Assembly (NCBI GenBank): GCA_946811695.1
Contig: OX328123.1
Location: forward strand, 38,598,054 to 38,662,053
Length of the DNA stretch: 64,000 bases
Direction of reading: 5' to 3'
Source of the DNA: Gonocerus acuteangulatus
Taxonomy: Eukaryota; Arthropoda; Insecta; Hemiptera; Coreidae
Made by a program: the position numbers and the translations under genes. Numbering within the stretch: the stretch's first letter is position 1; each line of letters opens with the position of its first letter. The notes beneath the pieces were generated by a model that saw nothing but the letters and a program-made list of their open reading frames with translations, ran no database searches and was not told where the DNA came from. Below are positions 1 through 11,462 of the stretch, one piece after another.

Positions 1-164
1 TTAATGTGCCTCCAACCAGAATCATTGGCATTTATGTGAGAGACCATTAGAAATTCATGAGAAAACACATGTATAATGTTGTTTGATCATCATTTAAGAA
101 TAGTTTTAAATATATTCTTTAGTTGATTGTTTTGATTCAAAATTGGTGGGTTGTGGTCTCCCGT

Positions 165-343
165 GAAATGTATTTTAAGCGTCATCTTTGTCCGGAGTAA
201 ACCCTCTCTCCAGATGGACCCTTTTTGCTGGTTGACAAACTCGTTCAATCGTTTGCTAGGGGAATTCTACGTACCAAATTCCTTGACGAAAATAACAAAA
301 ACTCTTGTGAGTATAAAAACACACACACACACACACACACATA

Positions 344-377
<34 letters not shown>
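165..377 (-). mobile_element. HINE-B fragment with (AC)n(TA)n core
   Basis: The sequence from GGAGTAAACC through the GTTTGCTAGG and CCAAATTCCTTGACG motifs matches the inner part of the HINE-B copy at 739-1822 and runs the same way into an (AC)n then (TA)n tract at 321-376. Only the part next to the microsatellite is present. The short open frame reading through it is low-complexity and follows from the repeat, so it is not taken as a gene. Confidence 0.5.
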
Positions 378-380
<3 letters not shown>

Positions 381-560
381 TGACCCTTTTATTTCTAAAT
401 AATTTATTTTAAAAATGGCGGTAGGTCTTATGTATATTAATTCACTTTATCTTAACATATAAGGTATAATCTGTTAAGTACATAAATGCAATATAAAAGC
501 ACTATATTCACGTTCTTTCAGACACAGACCCGTACAATTTGATGACTACTACAGAATAAC

Positions 561-741
561 GCCAACGGCCATAACCTTGTTAAATGGGCCGGTTATTGTT
601 GATCATCAAACTTAAACAGCGTAGTGCATAGTCAGTACCTGAATGGGTGATCGACCACATACTTTTGGCATTATAAAAGGGTGGAAACCTATAAATAGCT
701 CGACGCTAATAGTCCTGTGTTTGATTCGCCGTAAAAAAAAA
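561..741 (+). mobile_element. 5S rRNA-derived SINE, copy 1
   Basis: The left part can be aligned by eye with an animal 5S rRNA gene: GCCAACGGCCATAACC at the start, then ATCATCAAACTTAAACAGCG, then GTCAGTACCTGAATGGGTGA, then a match to the 5S 3' end (TTTTGGC). This includes the region of the internal 5S promoter. It is followed by a non-5S body and a tail containing CGACGCTAATAGTCC and ATTCGCCGT, ending in a run of A. Divergence from 5S, loss of part of the middle and the poly(A) tail show a SINE, not a functional 5S gene. A second copy lies at 36153-36324. The 3' tail resembles that of the tRNA-headed SINE1 family. It directly abuts the end of a HINE-B element. Confidence 0.8.
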
Positions 742-1647
742 AGTCCGTCACGCAGGAGCTGCATAACTAAGCACTTTCCTCAGAATTTGGGTAGTGTAGA
801 CTGCTTTCCAGAACAATTTGCTTAAAATATCCTACATAAATAAAATAAAAACATGAATAGTTCTCTTATAAATTTGTAATGAGTAACTGATCAATTATTA
901 ATTTGCTTCCAGAGTTATGTTTACACATGGTACCTATTACACTACGTAATAAATACAAAAAACCTCATATTATCGTATTTTGATCTAACGCAGGAACAGG
1001 ATACAGTCACTCTAGTGGTAGAAAGCGCTCCTTGCGGAGGCTTTGTGAGCCTACGTCTGGCGGGCTTTTCTATTGAAATATATTACAAATTAAACCCCCG
1101 CTTTCCGATTGACCGATTCAGCTCATTTTTACAACACTTCTTTCTCATGAGTTACCCACGACGTATACCGCGTTTCGTTACAATACAGCAGAAATTACGA
1201 CCGGTATGAGTATAATAGGAATTTGGGTCTGGAGTAAACCCCCCCTTCTAATGAACCGATTCAGTTTATTTTTACAACACATATTTACCTGTAGATTACC
1301 ACCACGAATACCGAGTTTCGTCGAAATATACCAAAAATCACGGCTGGTAGTGGCGAATTGGTATTGTGGGTCCGGAGTAAACCCCCCCTTCTAATGAACC
1401 GATTTAGTTCATTTTTATATCTCAATTTTCTCTCTATATTAACACAACGAATACCAAGTTTCGTTGAAATATAACAAATATTACGGCTGACATAGTCAAA
1501 TTAGTGTTATGGGTTCGGGGTAAACCCCCCCTTCTGGTGGACCGACTTTGGTGGTTAACGAACTCGTTCAATCGTTTGCTAATTGAATGCTATACACCAA
1601 GTTTCGTGACGAAAAAACAAAAACTCTGGCCGCTATCGTGTTAACAG

Positions 1648-1699
<52 letters not shown>

Positions 1700-1822
1700 T
1701 TTAACGGGGGTCATTTTCGGTGTCTACTAGGTAGGATCGATAAAGATTTGAAGAAATTTTTCAAAAATTCCGTCATGAGTCCAACCTCAATAGCTACTTT
1801 CCTTCGGAGGAAAGTGCTAAAA
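739..1822 (-). mobile_element. HINE-B, near-complete Helentron-like element
   Basis: Read on the minus strand, the element starts near 1822 with TTTTAGCACTTTCC, folds into a small hairpin (ACTTTCC...GGAAAGT), crosses a (TA)n(TG)n core at about 1646-1696, contains about four ~142-bp tandem units (1090-1620), and ends near 739 with an inverted copy of the left motif (GAGGAAAGTGC), a GCAG/CTGC hairpin and GGACTT. The same architecture is seen in HINE-A with different subterminal motifs. This is the layout described for DINE-1/HINE elements, which depend on Helentron enzymes. No replication or helicase coding is present, so it is non-autonomous. Confidence 0.6.
1090..1620 (-). repeat. ~142-bp tandem repeat inside HINE-B
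   Basis: Units share GGAGTAAACCCCCCCTT and ATGAACCGATT motifs. The first of these starts near 1230, 1372 and 1515, giving a period of about 142 bp, with a more diverged unit before 1230. The last unit leads into the (AC)n(TA)n core. Confidence 0.65.
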
Positions 1823-2518
1823 CTACTGAATAACCACTAGCATTCAAGCATACTGTAGGCCTGGCGTGTCTAAACTTGAACTGCTGGCGATCTATCTCAA
1901 CATTGTTAGACTAGGATCGATCAACTCTGAGAGGCTGCAAGTATGTGTGACATAGGATTGTCGTCTAGGTAGGGTTTATCGTGGCATAGATGTTATTTTA
2001 CCGCACAATATGCATTTTTTTAGTCAAGGTAAGTGTAGGTCTGCTCTAAAATGTCATTATGAAAATCTCATAATTATTTAAAATTACGAATTGGTTCTTA
2101 CAAAAAAAAAAAACATAAAAAAAAAGAGTTCTAGTATCTAAATTTAATTAAAGAGTGACTTTGGATGTTTTTGGACTTTGGAAGGGTGTCAATGTATGTC
2201 TTTCAGTGTACTTTTCATAAAAAAATGTATAGTCGATTGCGCCATTTTAGCTTAAATTATTATCTTCATTTCAGAAAATGCAGACGCGCATAAGTGATGA
2301 TAAGTATCGCGCGTTCCTTTGATGAAACCGCCTTTTGCCGCTGGCAGGAGGTTATTACGATAAACGAAAGTTATGAGGGGGGTTCTGGCCTATTGGTGGG
2401 TTGAACATATTTTAGTTGTCTATTCAGTACATTTTGTTTCAGTAGCTAGGTAAATACCAAAACTCAAAACAAAATCTGTGATCAGTCGTATATCGGAATT
2501 ATTTTCTCCAGATCGACT
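1823..2518. other. Unassigned AT-rich DNA
   Basis: No coding, RNA or transposon structure is recognised. There are short A runs near 2100 and 2118. A (+) fragment around 2480-2518 immediately precedes the end of the next HINE-A copy. Confidence 0.5.
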
Positions 2519-4282
2519 TAAAAAAAAGTCCGACTCGCAGGAACTGCATCATCTTAGCGCGGTTCCATTCTTAACCCTAGTCTCATTTGGAAAGATTAAA
2601 ATAGAATCAGTTATTATTTTGGTTCCACCGGTCTTGAAAGGTCTTGATTTATGGTCTTACCTGTATGAGTCGGCCAACCCATAAGTCGGCCAGAAAGGCC
2701 TCCGCTCAGAGGCATTTGGAAAGCCTTGGGATCTCTCTCTTTGAACGCTACATTTTTAACAATAAATTGATCTTCTTATTTTACTTAATCTGTTTTATTG
2801 CCAAATACATTATCCGACTATAAGCAATTAAAAAATAACAAGGAATAAAACAGACAAAAAGAATTGTTCCAATAAACGAAATCAATTACTTTAAAGTTTT
2901 AAGCACTTATTTCTCCGATTGACATCGCCTAATTAAAACTTTCTTTCTAATGGTAATCTTCCGTTTACCAAGATACACAACCATTTTCGAGATATTAAGG
3001 AAAGTATACAAAGTTACCAAAACTTTTTATGTCTGTTAATAAAATATTTTATTCTAACCCTTCCTTAACTCCTAACGTAACAAAAATTTCAACATATTAG
3101 TTTTAATGAAAGTAGAACATGCAGAAAATGTTTCAACTGAATCCCATAATTCCCATAATAAGTACCAAAATCAAAGACAAACAAGCTATATTTCTAACAA
3201 TGAATTGTTGTTCTTATTTTACTTAATCTGTTTTATTGTCAAATACATTATCCAACTTTAAGCAATTAAAAAATAACAAAGAATAAAAACAGACAAAAAG
3301 AACCTTTCGAATAAACGAAATCAATTACTTCAAAGTTTAAGCACTTATTTCTCCGATTGACATCGCTTATTCAAAACTTTCTTCGGAACCTTTTTTGTAG
3401 ACCATTTAGTAAGCTTTCGAATGGTAACCTTTCGCTTCCCAAGATTTTCAACCGTTTTCGTGATATTAATGAAAGTATACGAAGTTCCCAAAACATTTCA
3501 TTATTTCTAGCAACAGAAAATTGGTCTCATTTTACCTATCCTGTTTTACACACAAATACATTTTCCTAACATGAGAAATTACAAAAATAAAAATCAATAA
3601 AAAACTAAGGGAAAGAGACAAAAATTACAAAAAGAACGACAAAAACCCGTTCATAAGAATTAAACAGACGTATTTGAAGTTTTAAGCACTTATTTCTTCG
3701 ATTGACATCACCTAATCAAAAATTGTTTCAGAATCTTTTTTTTAGAGAATTTAGAAAGCTTTCAAATAGTTTCTATACATTTATGAAAATTTCCCAACCG
3801 TGTTCGAGATATTAATGAAATTATACGAAGTTCCCAAAACTTTTCATGTCTGTTAATGAAATATTTTATTCTAACCCTTCCTTAACTCCAAACGTAACAA
3901 AAATTTCAACATATTAGTTTTAATGAAAGTAGAACATGCAGAAAATGTTTCAACTGAATCCCATGATTCTAAGTACCCAAACCAAAAACGGTATTCAATA
4001 ACAATTTTTCCAATTTTCTCGAAATCGGTTAAAGCTGTCGCCTTGAAAATGGTCTCATTCGTTTTCATAGCCCAAGAAGCCTATAAAACGAGTACTTACA
4101 AGCTTATGAACTCAAAAACGTAAGCGTTACGATTTTTTTTGCGCGAATTTCGCCCCAAACGCCATCTTCCAGTGGGCGGATTCTGCTGGTTAACGAACTT
4201 GACCTTTCAAATTGGAAGACGGATTTTTGTACCAAATTTCATCACAATCGGACCATTAGGGAAGCCAGAAATGAGCGAACAG

Positions 4283-4335
<53 letters not shown>

Positions 4336-4447
4336 AATTTGAACCACCGTTATTTTCGGTCTCTAGGGGTTCTGAAACGCGAAATTTTCTAGTTGGCACT
4401 TCCGGATTGTTTCATTGTATCAACCTTATAAGCGGGGTTCCTCCCTA
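2519..4447 (-). mobile_element. HINE-A copy 1, almost full length
   Basis: On the minus strand it runs from the remaining half of the left hairpin (AGGGAGGAACCCCGC near 4425-4447), through ACCGAAAATAACGGTGG, the (TA)n core at 4288-4332 and the conserved block GGTCCGATTGTGATGAAATT, to the right-end motif GGAACCGCGCTAA (2554-2566), the GCAGTTCCTGC hairpin and GGACTTT near 2525. The first half of the 5' hairpin is missing. The body holds about three versions of a ~450-bp module (AGGCGATGTCAATCGGAG ... CAATAAAACAGATTAA). No plausible protein is encoded. Confidence 0.75.
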
Positions 4448-4720
4448 TGGGGTAAAAATCGTAAGCTGGAGCTAGTCATACTGTTACACTAATAGCCTTT
4501 CCGATTTTTGTATCTTGCTTTGATATAAGAAGACCTATTTTACAAGCAAGCTTTTCGAAATCTGCTCATTTCTTTCTTTAAAGAATCGAAAACTACGCCG
4601 GTTCCTCGATACAGAGCTCAGACATAAATTGACTGGAGAAACCTAATTCTTTCCGTCTCAAAATCTATTCTCGAACCCATGCAGAACATTTTTTCATTTC
4701 CTACATTTTTATAATAATTA

Positions 4721-4858
4721 CTGGATTCCTAAGCGGGAGATGGTGGGTTTGATTCCCAACCTCCGGCAGGAATTTTATCATCCCACGGCTGGCTGGTAAA
4801 ATTCCTCGCTGCACCCTGGATGTCGGCGCTAATGACCTAGATGTAGATGCGCCGTAAA

Positions 4859-4890
<32 letters not shown>

Positions 4891-4907
4891 AGAAAAAAAA
4901 AAAGAAA
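4721..4907 (+). mobile_element. SINE1 (tRNA-derived), 5'-truncated, with A-rich tail
   Basis: The copy begins at GGATTCCTAAGCGGG, inside the anticodon arm, and keeps a B-box-like GGTTTGATTCCC. It then has the SINE1 body (GGCAGGAATTTTATC, AAATTCCTCGCTG) and the 3' tail GGCGCTAATGACCT...GATGCGCCGT, followed by a ~50-base A-rich tail. It is nearly identical in its shared part to the fuller copy at 10756. The A-box is missing, so this copy could not be transcribed from its own promoter. Confidence 0.8.
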
Positions 4908-5223
4908 ATTACACAGGCCGCGATTTTACGTTTCGATTCTTCTTCATTGGAAGCAGAATCGAACGTGCAGAATCGTGTAAACGGGCCGTACATTTATCGC
5001 CAATCTCAAGAAATCCAGAACTGTCGTATATCCATGATATAAATGTCTAGCTATTTCTCTCAGTATGTAAACTTGCAAGAGAATATCTATCCGACACATG
5101 TATATCTTGACATAAATATCCTGCAATAACTATCAAGTGTAAACGCGCCCTTAATCAAGCTGCTGATTCATTAGGTTATTCAGGTACTTTAACGTTGATG
5201 CGGACTGTCAAGCATAGAAGAAG
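4908..5223. other. Unassigned DNA before the minisatellite
   Basis: No gene or transposon signal is recognised in this stretch. Confidence 0.5.
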
Positions 5224-5982
5224 AAAACGAATCAGTTGTTTCGCCGAATGGAGATAGACACTGAAGGAGTAAAATCTCTATAGAAGCGAACACTTACGTA
5301 TATCAGTCCAGAAAGAAGAAGAAAGAATGTTCAAAACGAATCAGTTGTTTCGCCGAATGGAGATAGACACTGAAGGAGTAAAATCTCTATAGAAGCGAAC
5401 ACTTACGTATATCAGTCCAGAAAGAAGAAGAAAGAATGTTCAAAACGAATCAGTTGTTTCGCCGAATGGAGATAGACACTGAAGGAGTAAAATCTCTATA
5501 GAAGCGAACACTTACGTATATCAGTCCAGGAAGAAGAAGAAAGAATGTTCAAAACGAATCAGTTGTTTCGCCGAATGGAGATAGACACTGAAGGAGTAAA
5601 ATCTCTATAGAAGCGAACACTTACGTATATCAGTCCAGAAAGAAGAAGAAAGAATGTTCAAAACGAATCAGTTGTTTCGCCGAATGGAGATAGACACTGA
5701 AGGAGTAAAATCTCTATAGAAGCGAACACTTACGTATATCAGTCCAGAAAGAAGAAGAAAGAATGTTCAAAACGAATCAGTTGTTTCGCCGAATGGAGAT
5801 AGACACTGAAGGAGTAAAATCTCTATAGAAGCGAACACTTACGTATATCAGTCCAGAAAGAAGAAGAAAGAATGTTCAAAACGAATCAGTTGTTTCGCCG
5901 AATGGAGATAGACACTGAAGGGAGTAAAATCTCTATAGAAGCGAACACTTACGTATATCAGTCCAGAAAGAATGTTCAAAAC
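5224..5982. repeat. 109-bp minisatellite, seven units
   Basis: Units begin AAAACGAATCAGTTG at 5224, 5333, 5442, 5551, 5660, 5769 and 5878, an exact 109-bp spacing. The first six are almost identical, differing by one or two substitutions. The seventh has an extra G and a short deletion of the GAAGAAGAAA stretch before it ends against the fold-back element. The period is not a multiple of three and no frame stays open. Confidence 0.95.
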
Positions 5983-6729
5983 AGCTATAGATGGAAATAC
6001 TTGGAATACAATTTTTTACTTCATAACTATGTTTGGACCAGTTAGGAGGTCAACATATCAAACTTCCCCGCCCGTAGCCTTCGGGCCGAGAGGGGAGGAG
6101 AGGGAACTATGCGTCCTAGCAACATGACCATTCTATAACAAAGAAAATCTGGTTAAATTTGATACACGTTCTACTCAATCAAGTTTTCGAGATATCCGCT
6201 CTTGAAAATCTGTAATTTTGGGAAAATATAGTTTTGCCGCACACTTTTCGCTCTTTTTCACCGGATAACTCTTCAACGATGCCAAACGGTCAAGATCAAA
6301 GGAAAACGGTCAAAATGATCCTCCTGTTTCTTTTCATATTGGAGTATATTTCGGACAATACGTTGGCTGGAAATTGTGAGAAATTGAAAGATTCATTAGT
6401 CGGACACTAATCACCTCGGATTGAAGGATTCATTAGTTTCACAGTTGTTGCCAAATTTCACTTTGAACACTGAAATTGTTTTAAAAGTTCGAAGGAAAAT
6501 ACTTAAGCAAATTTAATCAGCTTTCATTTGTTACAGAATGGGCATGTCGCTAGGACGCACGGTTTCCGCGACATACGCGAAAACCTGATAAATGGGACCT
6601 TCTAAACCCCCCTCCCCCTCGCCCCGATTCAAAGGCAACAGGCATGGACATTTGATATGTTTATTTCCTAACTACCCCAACAAAGTTACTGAGTCAAAAA
6701 TTGTGTTCCCGACGTTTCCATCTATAACT
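5983..6729. mobile_element. Fold-back element with long imperfect inverted arms
   Basis: The left end (AGCTATAGATGGAAA ... AACATATCAAA ... GCGTCCTAGCAACATGACC) reads as the inverse complement of the right end (GGGCATGTCGCTAGGACGC ... TTTGATATGTTT ... TTTCCATCTATAACT). Arms of roughly 200 bp flank an unpaired centre near 6190-6500. No transposase is visible. No clear target duplication is seen because the left side abuts the minisatellite. The class is unknown. Confidence 0.65.
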
Positions 6730-7190
6730 ATTCGTTGCCTGGTCTATGTTTTCACAAGCTTCTGAAAAAAACTTATGAAGATAATAATCAGAGTCCGTTT
6801 TTTTTTTTTTTTTTTTTTAGCCGCTGATAATCTTTGCCACCTATTTGTAAATCTGACATATTTTTTCGATTCTCTTGGTATTTCATTTCTTCCCGTCGAA
6901 ACAAGACTGGACATAGAAGGATTATTAGTTTTGTGTGCTTCTTCCTAGGAAGGAAATGTTGATTGCTTGTGAAGTATTAGCCGCCCCATGATTGAGGTAT
7001 AACTGTTTGATTGAGAGGTGGAACAGCACCATGATGACAATGGTAGAAAGCTACTCCTGCAGACGGATATATTTGACCCAGTGGCTGCCTATGCTATTGT
7101 CCCGAGGCCCGGATATCCGTTCTCTCTCTACCTACTAGGCATTTCTTCTGGCTGACTCACACCTTGCGTCTACTCTTTGGCGGCTTTACC
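6730..7190. other. Unassigned DNA before the gap
   Basis: A run of about 20 T lies at 6799-6818. Nothing else is recognised. Confidence 0.4.
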
Positions 7191-7390
7191 NNNNNNNNNN
7201 NNNNNNNNNNNNNNNNNNNNNNNNNNNNNNNNNNNNNNNNNNNNNNNNNNNNNNNNNNNNNNNNNNNNNNNNNNNNNNNNNNNNNNNNNNNNNNNNNNNN
7301 NNNNNNNNNNNNNNNNNNNNNNNNNNNNNNNNNNNNNNNNNNNNNNNNNNNNNNNNNNNNNNNNNNNNNNNNNNNNNNNNNNNNNNNNNN
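7191..7390. other. Assembly gap of 200 N
   Basis: This is exactly 200 unresolved bases. The sequence resumes at GATGGTCCGATTGTGATG, which in other HINE-A copies lies just after the (TA)n core. The gap therefore probably covers that microsatellite and the element's left end. The round size suggests a placeholder length. Confidence 0.98.
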
Positions 7391-9598
7391 GATGGTCCGA
7401 TTGTGATGAAATTTGGTACAAAAATCCGTCGTCCAATTTGAAAGGTCAAGTTCGTTAACCAGCAGAATCCGCCCACTGGAAGATGGCGTTTGGGGCGAAA
7501 TTCGCGCAAAAAAAATCGTAACGCTTACGTTTTTGACTTCATAAGCTTGTAAGTACTCGTTTTATAGGCTTCTTGGGCTAGGAAAACGAATGAAACCATT
7601 TCCAAGGCGATAGGTTTAACCATTTTCGAGAAAATTAGAAAAATAGTTTTCGAATACCGTTTTTGGTTTGGGTACTTAGAATCATAGGATTCAGTTGAAA
7701 CATTTTCTACATGTTCTACTTTCATTAAAACTAATATGTTGAAATTTTGGTTACGTTTGGAGTTAAGGAAGGATTAAAATAAAATATTTTATTAACAGAT
7801 ATGAAAAGTTTTGGGAACTTCGTATACCTTCCCTAATATCTCGAAAACTGTTTGAAATATTGGTAAACGGAGGGTTACCATGCGACAGCTTACTAAATGT
7901 TCTACAAAAAAGATTCTGAAACAATTTTTGATTAGGCGATGTCAATCGGAGAAATACGTGCTTAAACTTTGAAGTAATTGATTTCGTTTATTTGAAACGG
8001 TTCTTCTTTTTTTTTTTTATTCCTTGTTATTTTGTCATTTTCTTATAGTAGGATAATGTATTTGACAATAAAACAGATTAATAAAAATAAGAAAAACAAT
8101 TCATTGCTAGAAATATATCAGGCTGTACCGTATGAAATGTCAGTTTTGGATTTGCCGATTTCCTTCAAATGACTTGAAACTGTCAAGGCTCCTACTCCGA
8201 GTTCTTTGGCATGTTCCCTAGTGTTTGTAATTGCTTATAGTAGTCAAATGTATTTGTCAATAAACAGGATACGTATAATTATAAACAATATTCAACTTCA
8301 CACAGGTTAGATACTTTGAGGGAATAGAGAGTCCGTTCACTGCCTGTGGGTCCACAAAAAATGTACCTGCTACGAGTTAATCCTCAAGAGTTTGTAAATA
8401 TACCCCAGGTATCTGCCGACACAAATACAAAGCCTAGCTTGGTTTTGGTACTTACAATCATGGGTTTCAGTTAAAACATTTTTTGCATGTTTGAATTTCA
8501 TCAAAACTAACATGTTAAACTTTGGTTACGTTTGGAGTTGAGGAAGGGTTAGAATAAAATATGTTATGAACAGACATGAAAAGTTTTGGGAACTTCGTTT
8601 ACTTTCATCAATATCTCGAACGCGGTTGGGAAATTATGATCAGTGGATAGAAACTATTTGAAAGCTTTCTAAATTCTCTACAAAAAAGATTCTGAAACAA
8701 TTTTTGATTAGGTGATCTGGATCGAAGAAATAAGTGCTTAAAACTTCAAATACGTCTGTTTAGCTCTTATGAACGGTTTTTTTGTCGTTCTTTTTGTAAT
8801 TATTGTCTCTTTCCCTTAGTTTTTTATTGCTATTTATTTTTGTAATTTTTTATGTTACGAAGATGTATTTGTGTGTAAAACAGGATAGGTAAAATGAGAC
8901 CCATTTTCTGTTGCTAAAAATAATGAAAAGTTTTGGGCACTTCGTATACTTTCTATAATATCTCGAAAACGGTTGAAAATTAGGGAAGCGAAAGGTTACC
9001 ATTCGAAAGCTTACTAAATGGTCTACAAAAAAAAAAAAAAAATTCTGAATAAAGTTTTGAATAAGCGATGTCAATCGGAGAAATAAGTGCCTAAACTTTG
9101 GAGTAATTGATTTCGTTTATTTGAACAGTTCTTTTTGTTTTTGTTGTGTTTTTATTCCTTGTTATTTTTTAATTGCTTAAAGTTGGATAATGTATTTGAC
9201 AATAAAAAAGATTAAGTAAAATAAGAAAAACAGTTCATTGTTAGAAACATAGCTTGCCAAGAGAAAGAGCTATGACGTCTTTTGAATATTTTCAATTGAC
9301 TTTATTCTGTTGGTTTTTTATTTTATTTTTTAATTGATTTTATTTGTAGAATTATAACTATAGTAAAAGAACACAGGAATATGTGAATAATTTTGATATT
9401 TTCCAATTCATTGAAACGTATGAAATGAAGTATCGGTAGAAGAGGATTCTAGGGTCTGGCGGACCCGACCAGTCATAAAACCCTTTGAACAAAGGCCGAG
9501 GAAAATATTATCTGTTTCTATTCTAAGCTTTTCAAATGACAATAGGGATATGAACAGGAACCGCGCTAAGATGATGCAGTTCCTGCGAGTCGGACTTT
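7391..9598 (+). mobile_element. HINE-A copy 2, 5' end lost in gap
   Basis: It starts in the conserved GGTCCGAT...GAAATTTGGTAC block and continues through GGCGAAATTCGCGC, several ~450-bp body modules (about 7670-8110, 8455-8900 and 8920-9250), the subterminal GGAACCGCGCTAA (9557-9569), GCAGTTCCTGC and the end GGACTTT at 9598. The stretch at 8110-8460 (CTGTACCGTATGAAATGTC, CCCCAGGTATCTGCCGAC) is absent from most copies but recurs in the copy at 47033-49309. Confidence 0.75.
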
Positions 9599-9621
9599 AT
9601 GTATATATTTATTTATTTATT

Positions 9622-9680
<59 letters not shown>

Positions 9681-10755
9681 CTGTTCGCTCCCTGTGTCTC
9701 CCTAATGGTCCGATTTTGATGAAATTTGGTACAAAAATCTGTCGCCCGATTTGAAAGGTCAAGTTCGTTAACCAGCAAAATCCGCCCACTGGAAGATGGC
9801 GTTTGGGGCGAAATTCGCGCAAAAAAAATCGTAACGCTTACGTTTTTGAGTTCATAAGCTTGTAAGTACTCGTTTTATAGGCTTCTTTGGCTAGGAAAAC
9901 GAATGAAACCATTTTCAAGGCGATAGCTTTAACCGTTTTTGAGAAAATTGGAAAAATAGTTTTTGAATACCGTTTTAGGTTTGGGTACTTAGAATCATGG
10001 GATTCTGTTGAAACATTTTCTGCACGTTTTACTATCATTAAAACTAATATGTTGAAATTTTGGTGACGTTTGGAGTTAAGGAAGGGTTAGAATAAAATAT
10101 TTTATTAACAGACATAAAAAGTTTTGGTACCTTTGTATATTTTCCTTAATACCTCGAAAAAGGTTTAGAATCTCGGTATACGAAAGAATACCATTAGAAA
10201 GCTTACTAAATGCTCTACAAAAAAGGTTCTGATGATAGTTTTGATTGGGCGATGTCAATCGGAGAAATAAGTGCTTAAAACTAAATTAAAGTAATTGATT
10301 TTGCTTATTCGAAATGTTCTTTTTGTCTGTTTTTATTCCTTGTTATTTTTTAATTGCTTATAGTTGGATAATCTATTTTACAATAAAACAGATTAGGCAA
10401 AATAAGAAAAACAATTCATTGTTAGAAATATAGCTTGCCAAGAGAAAAAGATTCGATGACGTCTTTTGAATATTTTCAATTGCCTTTATGCTGTTGGTTT
10501 TCTTATTTTATTTTTTAATTGATTTTATCTGTAGAATTATTTCTATACTAAAAGAACACAGGAATATGTGAAAAATTTTTATATTTTCCAATTCATCGAA
10601 ACGTATGAGATGAAGTATCGGTAGAAGAGGTTTCTAGGGTCTTGCGGACCAGACCCCAGGTATAGCCATAAAACCCTTTGAACAAAGGCCGAGGAAAATA
10701 TTATCTGTTTCTATTCTATGCTTTTCAAATGAGAATAGGGATATGAACAGGAACC
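9599..10755 (+). mobile_element. HINE-A copy 3, 3' end replaced by SINE1
   Basis: Directly after the end of copy 2, a (TA)n tract (9601-9676) leads into TTTGTCTGTTCGCTC and a standard HINE-A body. It runs to GGGATATGAACAGGAACC, the first bases of the right subterminal motif, where the sequence switches into a SINE1 head at 10756. The left end with its hairpin is missing, as if the copy had been joined through its microsatellite. Confidence 0.7.
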
Positions 10756-10917
10756 GGGGTCTCCCGTGGTCTAATGGCTAGCGCCTTGGATTCCTAAGCG
10801 GGAGATGGTGGGTTCGATTCCCAACCTCCGGCAGGAATTTTATCATCCCACGGCTCGCTGGTAAAATTCCTCGCTAAACCCTGGATGTCGGCGCTAATGA
10901 CCTAGATGAAGCAACGT
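10756..10917 (+). mobile_element. SINE1 (tRNA-Arg-like head)
   Basis: The head GGGGTCTCCCGTGGTCTAAT contains an A-box (TGGTCTAATGG), an anticodon-arm-like GGATTCCTAAGC and a B-box (GGTTCGATTCC). The TTCCTAAG loop recalls tRNA-Arg(CCU), which is an inference. The body and the GGCGCTAATGACCTAGATG tail match the copy at 4721. No poly(A) follows; the VNTR starts at once. Poor acceptor-stem pairing and the long extra body exclude a working tRNA gene. Confidence 0.8.
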
Positions 10918-11335
10918 CCTTTGTGTTACATAGAGGTACCTCTACCTCTACCTCTTCCTCTTCACTATGCGAGCCCCCATTACAACAATGTGTTTGTGTT
11001 ACATAGAGGTACCTCTACCTCTACCTCTTCCCTCTACCTCTTCCTCTTCTCTATGCGAGCCCCCATTACAAACAATGTGTTTGTGTTACATAGAGGTACC
11101 TCTACCTCTACCTCTTCCCTCTACCTCTACCTCTTCCTCTTCACTATGCGAGCCCCCATTACAAACAATGTGTTTGTGTTACCTAGAGGTACCTCTACCT
11201 CTTCCCTCTACCTCTACCTCTACCTCTTCACTATGCGAGCCCCCATTACAAACAATGTGTTTGTGTTACATAGAGGTACCTCAACCTCTACATCTTCCCT
11301 CTACCTCTACCTCTACCTCTTCACTATGCGCCTAC
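10918..11335. repeat. CTCTAC-rich VNTR, five units of ~80-95 bp
   Basis: Each unit has TTGTGTTACATAGAGGTACC, a variable run of CTCTAC and CTCTTC hexamers, then ACTATGCGAGCCCCCATTAC. Units differ mainly in the number of hexamers. Two overlapping forward frames stay open for about 140 codons, but both translate the same hexamers and have no other coding sign, so they are treated as repeat artefacts. Confidence 0.9.
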
Positions 11336-11462
11336 CCTAAGGAGTTATACGCTTGCGCTGAATCACTGATACAATCACTACTGCTACTTCAAAAGTAACT
11401 GGATGTGGTCTTCGCAAAAAGACCCAATTTCTCTATAATTTTAATTTAATTTCCGCGTCGTA

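Noticed and set aside
561..680. Functional 5S rRNA gene
   Set aside because: Many substitutions, missing middle part and a SINE body with poly(A) tail.
5224..5982. CRISPR-like array
   Set aside because: The 109-bp units are contiguous with no unique spacers, in a eukaryotic context.
7164..7509. Open frames running through the N stretch
   Set aside because: They exist only because unknown bases contain no stops.
10756..10835. Functional tRNA-Arg gene
   Set aside because: Poor acceptor pairing and a SINE body and tail follow; related diverged copies exist at 4721 and 15045.
10906..11398. Two overlapping ~144-codon frames
   Set aside because: Both translate the same CTCTAC-type hexamers in different frames; this is a VNTR.
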